From: Streptomyces sp. NRRL S-455
GTDB lineage: Bacteria > Actinomycetota > Actinomycetes > Streptomycetales > Streptomycetaceae
Assembly: GCF_000717875.1 (NCBI RefSeq)
Contig: NZ_JOCT01000037.1
Coordinates: 1-58,608 of the forward strand
Reading direction: 5' to 3'
Length of the DNA stretch: 58,608 nt
The notes under the pieces are model-generated. The model was not told the DNA's origin. It ran no database searches and saw only the letters and a program-made list of their open reading frames with translations. Made by a program: the position numbers and the translations under genes. Positions 26,299-34,407 of this stretch are shown here, piece after piece; within the stretch, counting starts at the first letter, position 1; the number at the start of each line of letters is the position of its first letter.

Positions 26299-27582
26299 AT
26301 GCCTGCACCCGTGCCCCCGCTCCCGTCCCCGACGCCCACAGCCGTCAAGGACACCCCGCCCGAGCAGGCGGTGTCCGGCCCCGGCCACCGACTTCGCCTC
26401 ATGCTGCTGATGGCTGGGAGCTGCCTGCCCATCCTGGGCGCCGTACTCATCGCCCCCGTCCTGCCGCAGATGCAGTCCCACTTCGCCGACGTGCCGGGCG
26501 TCGACGCGCTCGTCCCCATGGCCCTGACCATCCCCGCCCTCTCCCTGGCGCTGCTGGCCCCCTTCGCCGGCGTCATCGCCGACCGGCTCGGCCGCAAACG
26601 CCTGCTCGTCGTCTCGACCGTGCTGTACGCGATCCTCGGCACCGCCCCCCTGTGGCTGGACTCCCTCGGCGCCATCGTCGCCAGCCGCGCCCTCGTCGGT
26701 GTCGCCGAAGCCGCCATCATGACCTGCAGCACCACGCTGATCGGCGACTACTACTCCGGCCGGCAACGCGACCGCTACCTCGCGATGCAGACGATGTGCG
26801 CCTCGATCTCCGCGACGGCCTTCTTCGTGCTGGGCGGCGCGGCCGGATCGGCCGGCTGGCGCGCACCGTTCTGGGCCTACGCGGTGAGCCTGCTGCTCGC
26901 CCCCGCCATGGCCGCCTTCCTGCCCCGGCCCCGACCCGCCGACCACGCGGACGAGCCCTCCCCCACCGCCTCGGAACCGATGGCCAAGAGGCCCTTCCCC
27001 TGGCGCCCGCTGGCCGGCACCTGCGCGCTGACCCTCCTCGGCGCCATCCTCTTCTACACCGTCCAGGTGGAGATGGCATTCCTCCTGAACGACATGGGCG
27101 TGAGCAACCCCGGCGTGATCGGACTGGCCACAGCCAGCTCCAGTGCCGCGGTCGTGATCGGCGCCGTCGTCTTCGCCAAGGCCGGCCGCAGCCCGCAAGC
27201 CTGGCTGCCCACCGCCTTCGGCCTGTCCGCCCTCGGCTTCGCGGTGATCTGGCTCGCCCCCAACCCCGTCGTACTGACCGCCGGCGCGGTGATCAACTGC
27301 CTCGGCAGCGGCATCATGCTGCCGAGCCTGCTCACCCTCGCCATGTCCAAGCTCCACTACGCCGACCGCGGCCGCGGCACCGGCCTGTGGACGGGCTTCT
27401 TTTTCCTCGGCCAGTTCATCTGCCCGCTCGTGGTCCTCGCGCTCGCCTCCGCCGTCGGCACCCTGGCGAACGCCCTGGGCGTACTCGCCCTCGCCGGGGC
27501 CGTCGCCACCGCCGCACTCGGCCTCGCCGCCCGGCGCCACCGGACGGCCATCCCGGAACCGATGCAGCAGACGGCGGGCTGA
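26299..27582 (+). CDS. MFS transporter (aromatic acid/H+ symporter-like)
   Basis: 427 residues, 12 predicted membrane helices. It shows the MFS signature between helices 2 and 3 (GVIADRLGRKRLL) and a second copy-like region around the central loop (PADHADEPSPTASEPMAK). ATG 26299 follows GTGGAG. Downstream of the LysR gene and facing the catabolic operon, it may import the aromatic substrate, although drug-export MFS proteins look similar. Confidence 0.85.
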   Translation: MPAPVPPLPSPTPTAVKDTPPEQAVSGPGHRLRLMLLMAGSCLPILGAVLIAPVLPQMQSHFADVPGVDALVPMALTIPALSLALLAPFAGVIADRLGRKRLLVVSTVLYAILGTAPLWLDSLGAIVASRALVGVAEAAIMTCSTTLIGDYYSGRQRDRYLAMQTMCASISATAFFVLGGAAGSAGWRAPFWAYAVSLLLAPAMAAFLPRPRPADHADEPSPTASEPMAKRPFPWRPLAGTCALTLLGAILFYTVQVEMAFLLNDMGVSNPGVIGLATASSSAAVVIGAVVFAKAGRSPQAWLPTAFGLSALGFAVIWLAPNPVVLTAGAVINCLGSGIMLPSLLTLAMSKLHYADRGRGTGLWTGFFFLGQFICPLVVLALASAVGTLANALGVLALAGAVATAALGLAARRHRTAIPEPMQQTAG

Positions 27583-27686
27583 CCACGCGGCGCCGATCCA
27601 CCACGAGAACCACACACCCGTCGAGATCGGCATCGCGGATTTCCCCGCGATGCCGATCGCCACGCGTTCCACCGGAGAAACGAAGG

Positions 27687-27790
27687 ATGCCGACGCCGAC
27701 CCTGATCGCCGCCATCCGCCGCAAGCCGGGCATGACGCACCAGGCCTTCCTGCACTGACTCCAACACGTGCACGGCTCCCGGACCGCCGC
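27687..27790 (+). pseudogene. EthD-like protein, truncated remnant
   Basis: ATG 27687 (GGAGAAACGAAGG upstream) starts PTPTLIAAIRRKPGMTHQAFLH and hits TGA at 27756. Reading on in frame gives LQHVHGSR, matching the usual EthD continuation (FLxYWxxVHGP), so the stop interrupts an EthD domain and the remainder is lost. EthD proteins often accompany ring-cleavage pathways, consistent with its location after the aromatic cluster. Confidence 0.65.
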
Positions 27791-27959
27791 GAACCCTCTT
27801 CGGATTCGGCGCTGACTCAGCTGCCCAATTCCGTGCGGGGTCGTGCGGGGTGACGATGGGCGCGGAATGATCGTCCGTGCGGCTGTTGCGCTGTCGTACG
27901 GACGTGGGGGTGATGCGGGTGCCGACGCGGCCGAAGGGGCTGCCGGAGGTCCCGCAGGG

Positions 27960-28087
27960 GAGCCTGGCAATCCGACTCTGCCCCTCGACTGCACGATGCC
28001 CAGCTTGCGGCAGGCTCACTTGAACTTCCGGGAGCAGTATGCGCTGCCCCTGTCGGTGTGCATGATCACGCCGAGGGCGTCGCCGCC
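27960..28087 (-). pseudogene. IS3-family transposase (orfB) fragment
   Basis: Minus strand reads GVIMHTDRGSAYCSRKFK, stop, ACRKLGIVQSRGRVG. This is the DDE-region block of IS3-family integrase-like transposases (H-(S/T)D-x-GSQYTS ... G-x-x-x-SMGRVG). It is interrupted by a stop and lacks both ends. It lies about 250 bp outside the AICE left end. The 28088-28339 stretch shows no gene. Confidence 0.65.
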
Positions 28088-28339
28088 CCGGGTGGTGTCT
28101 TCGCACGGCTCCTGTGCGTCACTCCGCGCGGTCCCCGGACGCCCACTGGGTGACCCATGCGCGTCCGTAGTCGTTTCCGTAGCCGTTTCTGTGCGGTGGT
28201 GCGCACCACCGGGTGGATGTGGAACGGGCGTGGGGTGCCATAGCACGCACCGCTCACGCAAACGGCCCCGGGCGAGGAGTCCGAGGCCGGATGGTAGTCC
28301 TCCCTGGGGATAAACCCCAGGTCAGAGTGGTAACGCGTT

Positions 28340-28382
28340 GTGCCCCCGGCAGGATTCGAACCTGCGACACCCGCTTTAGGAG
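28340..28382. other. attL core of the AICE
   Basis: 43 bases identical to 43544-43586, running from just after the tRNA 3' end to the anticodon loop (ends TTTAGGAG). Beyond 28382 the tRNA sequence is lost, so this copy is not a tRNA gene. Confidence 0.95.
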
Positions 28383-28387
28383 TTCGA

Positions 28388-28651
28388 TCACCGGGACGTC
28401 ACAGCGCTGGCAATCGCAGAATGGCGGGGCGTCGTCGGCCACTGAGGGCTGCTGTTGTCCACCGTCGTTGATGTCAGGGGTGGATGTCGGAACGGGAGTC
28501 GATCCGACTCCACAGGGGTCCGCCGGGCAAACTCGTAGACGACTTGCGGTACGACTCGTTGGGCGCTTTTATGCGGCAGCGCTTCGAGGAAGGCTTGCCA
28601 GACCGTCGTGTATGGCTGTCCGGTTTCGTGGCTGGGTACGGTGCCTGGCAT
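28388..28651 (-). CDS. Hypothetical 87-residue protein next to attL
   Basis: ATG 28651 is preceded by GGAGGGGGAACC, a strong ribosome site. The product begins PGTVPSHETGQPYTTVWQAF and is polar, with two short possible helices and a Pro/Ser/Thr-rich tail. No family recognised. The stop lies 6 bp inside the att core, and the frame covers the arm-type integrase site at 28466-28490, so expression might interact with recombination. Moderate doubt that it is real. Confidence 0.4.
   Translation of the reverse strand: MPGTVPSHETGQPYTTVWQAFLEALPHKSAQRVVPQVVYEFARRTPVESDRLPFRHPPLTSTTVDNSSPQWPTTPRHSAIASAVTSR
28466..28490. promoter_or_regulatory. Putative arm-type integrase binding site, left
   Basis: CGTTGATGTCAGGGGTGGATGTCGG matches 43473-43497 at 22 of 25 bases and has an internal direct repeat GATGTC. 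The two copies flank the core on both sides in the circular form, in the same orientation. Confidence 0.55.
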
Positions 28652-28972
28652 CGGTTCCCCCTCCAATGTGCGCGATCTTGCAACGAGTTGTGTATCGTCG
28701 GACCCGCCAACGCTGCCCGACGCGGGCGGCGTGTTACCCGGGGGCTTGGGCCTCGGGGGGTGTGGTGTGAGTGTGGCGCGGTCTCGATGACGCAGGGATG
28801 TGTGCCCCCGCATAGATCACCCGGCAAGACGCGGGAGCGGGACAAGCCGCCCCGATGCGGAGACGGAGGAAGGGCCCACTTCAGGCGCTGGCACCGCCCG
28901 AGGATGATTGCGCGCGTCGGCAGTCTCTCAGTTCACGAACCACGAAGTCAGTGGTCGAACTGAGGCTGCCCG
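28652..28972. other. No gene recognised
   Basis: Cargo-side sequence of lower coding quality; open frames here look like shadows. It may hold promoters for the flanking small genes. Confidence 0.4.
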
Positions 28973-29002
28973 CTTCCAGTTCGGCCCTCTTAGAACTGGA
29001 AG
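28973..29002 (+). promoter_or_regulatory. Hairpin covering the ribosome site of the next gene
   Basis: CTTCCAGTTC (28973-28982) pairs perfectly with GAACTGGAAG (28993-29002) around a 10-base loop. The second arm contains most of the GGAAGG ribosome site for the GTG at 29015, so folding of the leader could block translation. Confidence 0.5.
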
Positions 29003-29014
29003 GCACTGAAGCAA

Positions 29015-29266
29015 GTGGACTGGAACTCCCTCACCTTGACCGTCCTTGCGGTCTTCGGTCTGCTGAGCCTGGTCGTAACGTTGCTCGTTCAGCTCATCAA
29101 GCAGCTTCCCGAACTGATTGGTGCGGTGCGCGAGATGATGTCCGCTCTCAAGTCAGACATCGAGGGCGATGATCTTCTTGCAGAAGACAGGGAAGCAGAA
29201 CGTCCCGCCCGTCCGGTGGTGGGCGGAGAGCCAAGCTATAGGCGCGACCAGGACGAAGCGGCGTAG
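29015..29266 (+). CDS. Small single-pass membrane protein (AICE cargo)
   Basis: 83 residues from GTG 29015. One hydrophobic helix (TLTVLAVFGLLSLVVTLLV) is followed by an amphipathic stretch LIKQLPELIGAVREMMSAL and a charged tail. No family recognised. It could be a toxin, holin-like effector or simply a small AICE membrane protein; the hairpin over its ribosome site suggests controlled translation. Confidence 0.6.
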   Translation: MDWNSLTLTVLAVFGLLSLVVTLLVQLIKQLPELIGAVREMMSALKSDIEGDDLLAEDREAERPARPVVGGEPSYRRDQDEAA

Positions 29267-29487
29267 CCGGGACGGGGACCCCTCGAGCAGCCGTGAGCAT
29301 TCATGAAGATCACCAGTCAGGATGAAGTGGGAGCGTCGGAGTGACGGAGGCGGAGAGAGCGGAGGGGGCCGCCACCTTCGTCAGTCCAGCCGCAACTGAT
29401 CATCGGCGGTCGTGACCGGCGGCCGCGTTATCGATCAGCGTCCTGACCTGCTGCTGAGCTGTCGGTAGCTGTTGATGTTGCTCACCA

Positions 29488-29533
29488 ACGAGCGCCCTCC
29501 CACGGCCCGAGGACGGCCCGGGAGGGCGCTCGT
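29488..29533. terminator. Strong hairpin terminator
   Basis: ACGAGCGCCCTCCC (29488-29501) pairs perfectly with GGGAGGGCGCTCGT (29520-29533) over an 18-base loop. Confidence 0.75.
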
Positions 29534-30251
29534 GCGTGAGCACCGCATTAGGAGAGAGGCGGGGGAGTGGGGGCGCTGACCTGGAGCTTCGATACCTGGT
29601 CGGGCCACCGGGAACTCGACCGCGAGGCACCCCCGTTGACCGCGGCTGACCCCTGCATCTGGCACGGCAGTGGCACGAACCTCAGCCGACGACAGTCAGC
29701 CACGACGGCGGGTGCTCAGCCGCCTGTCCACGTGTGTGCCTCGCTTGATCCTCACCGGCCTCAGTTACGTTGTCGAAGTCGTCGACCAGAGCAAGTCTCG
29801 ACGGTCAGCGCCTGACTACAGGCGGCCGGTCGAGTCCATGCGGAGGGCCGAAGGTGAGTCGCGCGCGTTTCCATATGGTGCTCAGTCGGCACCTTAACTG
29901 CGCTTAGACGCCTACTCAGTTGGTCGGGAGGCTCGCTGTTGTGATCACCGGCGGCCTGTGCGTATCCTGCTACCCCCGAAGCCCCGTTCCGGGAGCCTAG
30001 GCATAGAGCACGGGCAACAGTCCATCCCGCAGCTCTGTGGGTGAAAGTGGTCTAGGAAGACCAACGACAACTGACACGCTGGAACGCTTGACGAGTTGTA
30101 AGCGCATGGACTGGCGCGAGGCGACTCGACCGACTCCTCTGGAGGCTGCACCCGCACGGGTGCCGCTCATGAGGAGGCCACACTAGAGGTGGCCGGTCGA
30201 GGCTTTGCGCGCTCAACCGGTTGCCTCCCCTAGGGGAAGGAAAGAACCGGG
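29534..30251. other. 718 bp without a recognisable gene
   Basis: Short frames on both strands lack ribosome sites and family-like motifs. The composition is less biased than in flanking core DNA. It may hold decayed cargo or untranslated RNA. Confidence 0.4.
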
Positions 30252-30527
30252 GTGAGCCCCAACCGGAAGAAGGCCCTCGCCGTCTTTGTGCTCTTTTTGG
30301 TCGTGAACCTTGTCGCCGTTGTCTGCGGCCACGTAGTCCGTTGGCTCGGGGGCGGCGTGCTTCAAAGCGTCCTGACTGGTGCCGGCGCCTGGGCGGTCCT
30401 GATGACCCTCGGCGTCACCCTCATCGCGCTGTTCGACTTCAAGGACGACCGGCATCCCATACCGGCAGGTACCGGCCACGGAACAGCGCAGGCGCCGCCG
30501 AACCAGCAGGGGACGCCAATTGCCTGA
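30252..30527 (+). CDS. Small two-helix membrane protein (AICE cargo)
   Basis: 91 residues from GTG 30252, with a GGGGAAGGAAAG site close upstream. Two hydrophobic helices (ALAVFVLFLVVNLVAVVCG; GAWAVLMTLGVTLIALF) end in a polar tail. No family recognised. Its reading frame continues open past the TGA for another 50 codons (see the next entry). Confidence 0.6.
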   Translation: MSPNRKKALAVFVLFLVVNLVAVVCGHVVRWLGGGVLQSVLTGAGAWAVLMTLGVTLIALFDFKDDRHPIPAGTGHGTAQAPPNQQGTPIA

Positions 30528-30572
30528 GCTACCACACCGGGCAGGACTGATCGCATCGAGGCACACCCGACT

Positions 30573-30686
30573 GTGGCGGAGTTGATCGCCGACAAGCAGG
30601 CCGAGCTGACCTCGGTCGGCCAGCTTCATCAATACAGCTGGAAGCAGAGCAAGCCGCGGTGGCCAGCACGTGCTGATAGTGCCTGA
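30573..30686 (+). CDS. Possible short peptide or broken gene end
   Basis: In the same frame as the preceding membrane protein, directly after its TGA, a coding-like stretch reads RIEAHPTVAELIADKQAEL, then TSVGQLHQYSWKQSKP, and stops at 30686. GTG 30573 is the only start. Either a 37-residue peptide, a remnant, or a readthrough extension. 30687-31000 shows no gene. Confidence 0.25.
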   Translation: MAELIADKQAELTSVGQLHQYSWKQSKPRWPARADSA

Positions 30687-31000
30687 GCCCCCGGCTTGGG
30701 AAGCTGCGGCGCTCTGCGCTCCCTAAGACGCTGACCTGCACATACAGCTGGCGTGCCCTTCGTCGGGCTCGATCGTTCTCACCGCCACTCCCCGCTGTTC
30801 CCCGCTCGTTCTGGTGCGCTTGTGGTCCAGAGGCCGAGCACTTCTGCGGCTCAAAGTCGGCCTAAACATCGTGGCGACGGTGCGGATGGACGGTCGGTCA
30901 TCGATGCCTCTGGGAGCAACTCCTGCCATATGGGCTGGTCATCGACTGACCGCACGGTACCGTGACAGGTCGGTCATCGTGCGTAAGAAGGAGGGGGACG

Positions 31001-31948
31001 GTGCCGCAGCCAACCAACCGCAGTAAGGCCATCCGCCCGGCCGCGTACACAGCGCTCGTCGAGGCGCTGACCACGATCTACTGGAACAAAGATCCTTTTG
31101 AGCTGTACGTCCGAGCAATGTTGAAGAACCACAGCGAACTCCTGGCACAGCTGAGCTTCCAGTCGTCCACAAAGCGGGAGGTGTCCGGCCAGTTGGTCAA
31201 CTTGCTGCAAGCTAATGAAGCCCGGTACCTCGACCTGACGGTCGCACTCATGCTCGATATCGCCGACATGGAGACCTTCCCTAACCTGACTTCCCAGCAG
31301 GAAGGCGAAGAGAAGGTAGCCAAAGCGACGGCGGCGGTTGCGGAGTTGAGGCGTTGGACTGCAAAGCAGCGGGAGGTCATCGCGGAGCATGAGGCGCACG
31401 CGGTCGCTATCGCGGAGAGCGCCAAGCAGGCTCAGGACGGCCGTGCGTTTGCCCAGGCGCATGAGGAGTTGAAGCAACAGTTCATCGCGATGCACTCGGC
31501 TACCAGTCCGCAGCAACGGGGGAGGGATTTCGAGGGCTTCATCAACGAGCTGTTCGCCCTATATGACCTGGAGCCGCGGGCGGCATACAGCCTGGACCAT
31601 GAGCAGATCGACGGAGCGTTCCTTTTCGACACTGACCACTACGTCCTCGAGGCAAAGTGGTGGAAAGAGGCCGTCGGCCGTCGTGAGCTGGACGTCTTCA
31701 AGAGCAACATCGAGCGCAAGGCCAAGAACACCCTCGGCCTCTACATCAGCATGAGCAACTTCACCTCGGACGCCCTGACGGTCTACAGCCTCAGCACGCC
31801 ATTTATGACGATGGATGGAGGCGACTTCATGGCTGTGCTTGACCAACGCATACGCCTGGACGACCTGATGCGCCGCAAGAAGCGGCACGCGAGCGAGACA
31901 GGGCACTGCTTTCTATCCGTCTCAAAGATCCTCTCTGAGTCGGACTGA
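31001..31948 (+). CDS. Mrr-like PD-(D/E)xK restriction endonuclease (AICE cargo)
   Basis: 315 residues from GTG 31001, chosen because AAGGAGGGGG lies directly before it. Residues 1-150 are helical with a long coiled-coil-like part (AKATAAVAELRRWTAKQREV). Residues ~165-300 are an Mrr_cat-type nuclease: QQRGRDFEGFINELFALYDL, then EQIDGAF with Asp204, and YVLEAKWWKE with Glu217 and Lys219, the complete D-x12-E-x-K site. Mrr-type enzymes cut modified or foreign DNA, or act as effectors of defence systems with a separate sensor domain; here the helical half may sense or oligomerise. No methylase gene is nearby. Confidence 0.8.
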   Translation: MPQPTNRSKAIRPAAYTALVEALTTIYWNKDPFELYVRAMLKNHSELLAQLSFQSSTKREVSGQLVNLLQANEARYLDLTVALMLDIADMETFPNLTSQQEGEEKVAKATAAVAELRRWTAKQREVIAEHEAHAVAIAESAKQAQDGRAFAQAHEELKQQFIAMHSATSPQQRGRDFEGFINELFALYDLEPRAAYSLDHEQIDGAFLFDTDHYVLEAKWWKEAVGRRELDVFKSNIERKAKNTLGLYISMSNFTSDALTVYSLSTPFMTMDGGDFMAVLDQRIRLDDLMRRKKRHASETGHCFLSVSKILSESD

Positions 31949-32022
31949 GTCCGGTCGCCGGCGTCAGTATTGGCAGTTCAGGGCTGCGGTTGGTTGGGGC
32001 TCGCGCCGATCATGTATGAGCG

Positions 32023-33003
32023 ATGGATAGGCGGATGAAAATGACAGATGGGCATGTTCCACAGGGAAGCACGTCCGAGAAGAGTGCTGTGCACCACCGC
32101 TGGCTCCGAGCTGTCGAACAGGACATACAGCAGGAGTACATGAGACTCCACGCTGAAGCTCGTTCCGACCCCCAGCGAGCCGGACACGGCGGTGAAGGGA
32201 CCTGGGCCAGAATACTTAGCGACTGGCTTCCGCCTAGTTATGAGGTGGCGACGAGGAGATACATCATTCCAGAGGAAGGCGACGATGTATTCGAAACGGA
32301 CCTCATTGTTTTCCGTCCTACATATCCGAGGGCGCTAAGATCACGGGAAGAAGTCCTGGCAAGTGGAGTGGCAGCTGCTTTCAGCGTAAAGTTAACTCTC
32401 AATAAGGATGGCATTCGCGACGGATTCGAGCGTGCGGCCAGAATTAGCAGAGGGGTCAAGGCAAGGCTTGGCAGCCCTCGCGAAGAGATCTCGTCTCCAT
32501 TACCTGTAGGGCTTCTGTCTCACTCGCACAGCTGGAAGGCGACTTCTCCCGGGCCTCAATTTGGAGTGCAATCTATCTGCAGAGAGATGGATAACCTTTA
32601 CGCCCAGCACCCTCGGGAAAGTCTAGACCTCCTCTGTGTTGCAAACCTGGGGGTCTGGAGCGTCTCTCGAGTACCCTTTCTCCCGCAAAAATTGGTTCAG
32701 CATCTTGACGCGGAAAAGGGCTGCAATTTTTCCCCGGGAGCTGTGATGACGTCCGTTATGCAATTGGACTCCCAGTCCCCGACGGTTGCTGTTTTCATCG
32801 CCTCTCTATATGAACGACTATCACTCACCGACCCAACTCTTCGTCCGCTTGCTGACGGTTTCAAAGCACTCGGAGACGCTGCGGGGGGTGGCGGTATGCC
32901 GCGTTTCTGGAGCCTTGAAGAGGTTTTTAGTGACGATGTGCAACTAGCATTGTCACGGGGAATCGTAAAGGCTGCCGACCCCAATTGGCGTCCCGTTTAC
33001 TAA
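32023..33003 (+). CDS. DUF6602-like protein with altered nuclease motif (AICE cargo)
   Basis: 326 residues. Residues ~25-135 resemble the DUF6602 nuclease-like domain: GHGGEGTWARILSDWLPPSY, TDLIVFRPTYP with Asp93, and AAAFSVKLTL. The usual ExK is here Ser121-Val-Lys123, so the catalytic acid seems lost. The C-terminal 180 residues are unassigned. GC and third-position bias are visibly lower than in the backbone genes. Two TTA codons (124 and 160) make translation dependent on the bldA tRNA. It lies 74 bp after the Mrr-like gene and 109 bp before the next one, same strand. The ATG at 32023 has a poor ribosome site; ATG 32038 is an alternative. Confidence 0.65.
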   Translation: MDRRMKMTDGHVPQGSTSEKSAVHHRWLRAVEQDIQQEYMRLHAEARSDPQRAGHGGEGTWARILSDWLPPSYEVATRRYIIPEEGDDVFETDLIVFRPTYPRALRSREEVLASGVAAAFSVKLTLNKDGIRDGFERAARISRGVKARLGSPREEISSPLPVGLLSHSHSWKATSPGPQFGVQSICREMDNLYAQHPRESLDLLCVANLGVWSVSRVPFLPQKLVQHLDAEKGCNFSPGAVMTSVMQLDSQSPTVAVFIASLYERLSLTDPTLRPLADGFKALGDAAGGGGMPRFWSLEEVFSDDVQLALSRGIVKAADPNWRPVY

Positions 33004-33112
33004 ACCTCAGGGAGTTAGAGATAGGCATGGCGCGCGCCTGTACCATCAGGCTGAAGTGGAAGCTTGCCTCTCAGGCATTGCTATGCCGCCTCTTTCCTGA
33101 TCTCATTACTAC

Positions 33113-34261
33113 ATGAACATTACTTACGCTTTTGGTGTGTGGAAGCAGGAGTCTGGCCAGCCCGGCATGGACGTTCGGATTGTCCACGAGATGTCTGAGG
33201 ATGAGTTCGACCGACATGTCGATGCTATCAGCGTGTACGAGGCATTGATTGAAAGAGGAGCGTTTTCGCTGATCCTTAGGAACTACTCGAACCTGCGAGC
33301 GATGGTGGACACTTTCGCAAACGTTGAGAGGTATGCTGGCGAGTTTCGGCAAGCGGATCGTGAAGTAGTGAAGGGAGCCCTGATGGCCGAACTCACGAAC
33401 TGGCTGGCGGCTACTCGCCTATACCTTGAGAATGAGCGAGATTTTATTCTTCGGGAGTTCGGTAAGGCGAGCGAGGAAATGTCTGAGTATAAGACCGCGA
33501 CGTCGTCTGCGTTCGACGGTCACGAGGGCTACCGATTTCTGTATAACTTGCGAGATTACACGCAACACTGTGGAATTCCGCCCGGTCGCATGCACGTCTC
33601 AGGGACTCGACCTGACAGGAATGTGGTGGTAGCTCTCGAAAGATCTCGCCTTCTCATGGCTCGGTTCAATTGGAGTTCCCATGCGAAGGCACTTCTGGAG
33701 AACTGGCCGGAGCAGATTCCTCTAATTCCTCTGCTCGACGATGCAATGGAGGGCTATGCCTCCATTGAGGAGCAGATGCTGCGAATTATAATCCGGCGTT
33801 GCGTTGTTGTTTCTCCTCTACTGCTGGATACCTTGCGGTCCGGCGATATAGGCGATGATAACCCCGCTGTTTTTCGAATTTCCGGAGAAGGGGGAGGCGA
33901 TCAGCCTATCGATTTTTCCATTCGAGCGATGCCGAGCGCTTTCGCGCTGGAGAAAGTCATGTCCGCTTCTGGAAATGCAGACCCTCTCGATTCTCTCCGA
34001 GTGCAAGAGTCTTCTCCGTCTCCTCGGATGCCGACAAGTGGGAAGAGGGCTTCCGCCGTGCTTTCCTCATTTTTTGTGGGCGGGGGCTCGCAGGCGGCTT
34101 CTGAAACGGTTAATAGGATTTTGCACGAGGATGGTGAAATCGGCCCGCTGATCAGTGACCTGATCAACATTTCGACCGTTCTTACAAGTATGTTGAGCCA
34201 GATCATGGGAGCCTCCCCGCATGCTCTTCTCGGTAAGTTGGGTGACTCCGACGCTGAGTGA
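33113..34261 (+). CDS. Unknown protein with HEPN-type R-x4-H motif (AICE cargo)
   Basis: 382 residues, mostly helical. Around residues 140-155 it reads YRFLYNLRDYTQHCG, giving Arg147-x4-His152, the signature spacing of HEPN RNases, preceded by long helices (FGKASEEMSEYKTATSSAF). Residues ~200-260 are another helical block, and the C-terminal 100 residues are Ser/Gly-rich with a last helix. HEPN proteins are common RNase toxins in abortive defence. The motif alone is not proof. Low GC and position suggest it belongs with the two genes upstream. Confidence 0.6.
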   Translation: MNITYAFGVWKQESGQPGMDVRIVHEMSEDEFDRHVDAISVYEALIERGAFSLILRNYSNLRAMVDTFANVERYAGEFRQADREVVKGALMAELTNWLAATRLYLENERDFILREFGKASEEMSEYKTATSSAFDGHEGYRFLYNLRDYTQHCGIPPGRMHVSGTRPDRNVVVALERSRLLMARFNWSSHAKALLENWPEQIPLIPLLDDAMEGYASIEEQMLRIIIRRCVVVSPLLLDTLRSGDIGDDNPAVFRISGEGGGDQPIDFSIRAMPSAFALEKVMSASGNADPLDSLRVQESSPSPRMPTSGKRASAVLSSFFVGGGSQAASETVNRILHEDGEIGPLISDLINISTVLTSMLSQIMGASPHALLGKLGDSDAE

Positions 34262-34266
34262 ACGAA

Positions 34267-34407
34267 GGGCGGCGGAGCGGCTTTGGGGTGGCGCTGCTTT
34301 GGCGCGAGTGATCATGGCCCCGTAAGCTTCCGGCGCGTCGGGCAGTCTGTGGACCTGCCCGTTAAAGCACGACGTTGGGGCCATGATCTTCGAGGCTCGC
34401 GCCAAAG
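34267..34407. repeat. Dispersed repeat, full copy B, with a large stem-loop
   Basis: Starts 6 bp after the HEPN-like gene. Two 12-bp perfect arms pair on each side: CTTTGGCGCGAG (34297-34308) with CTCGCGCCAAAG (34396-34407), and GATCATGGCCCC (34310-34321) with GGGGCCATGATC (34377-34388). An inner hairpin CGGGCA/TGCCCG lies in the 55-base loop. The first ~90 bases recur at 16062-16153. Confidence 0.8.

Noticed and set aside
28340..28382. Second tRNA-Arg gene at the left AICE end
   Set aside because: Only the 3' half is present; acceptor 5' strand, D arm and half of the anticodon stem are missing. It is the att copy.
29400..29665. Minus-strand frames of 76 codons over the terminator
   Set aside because: They run across a perfect hairpin, have no ribosome site and no family features.
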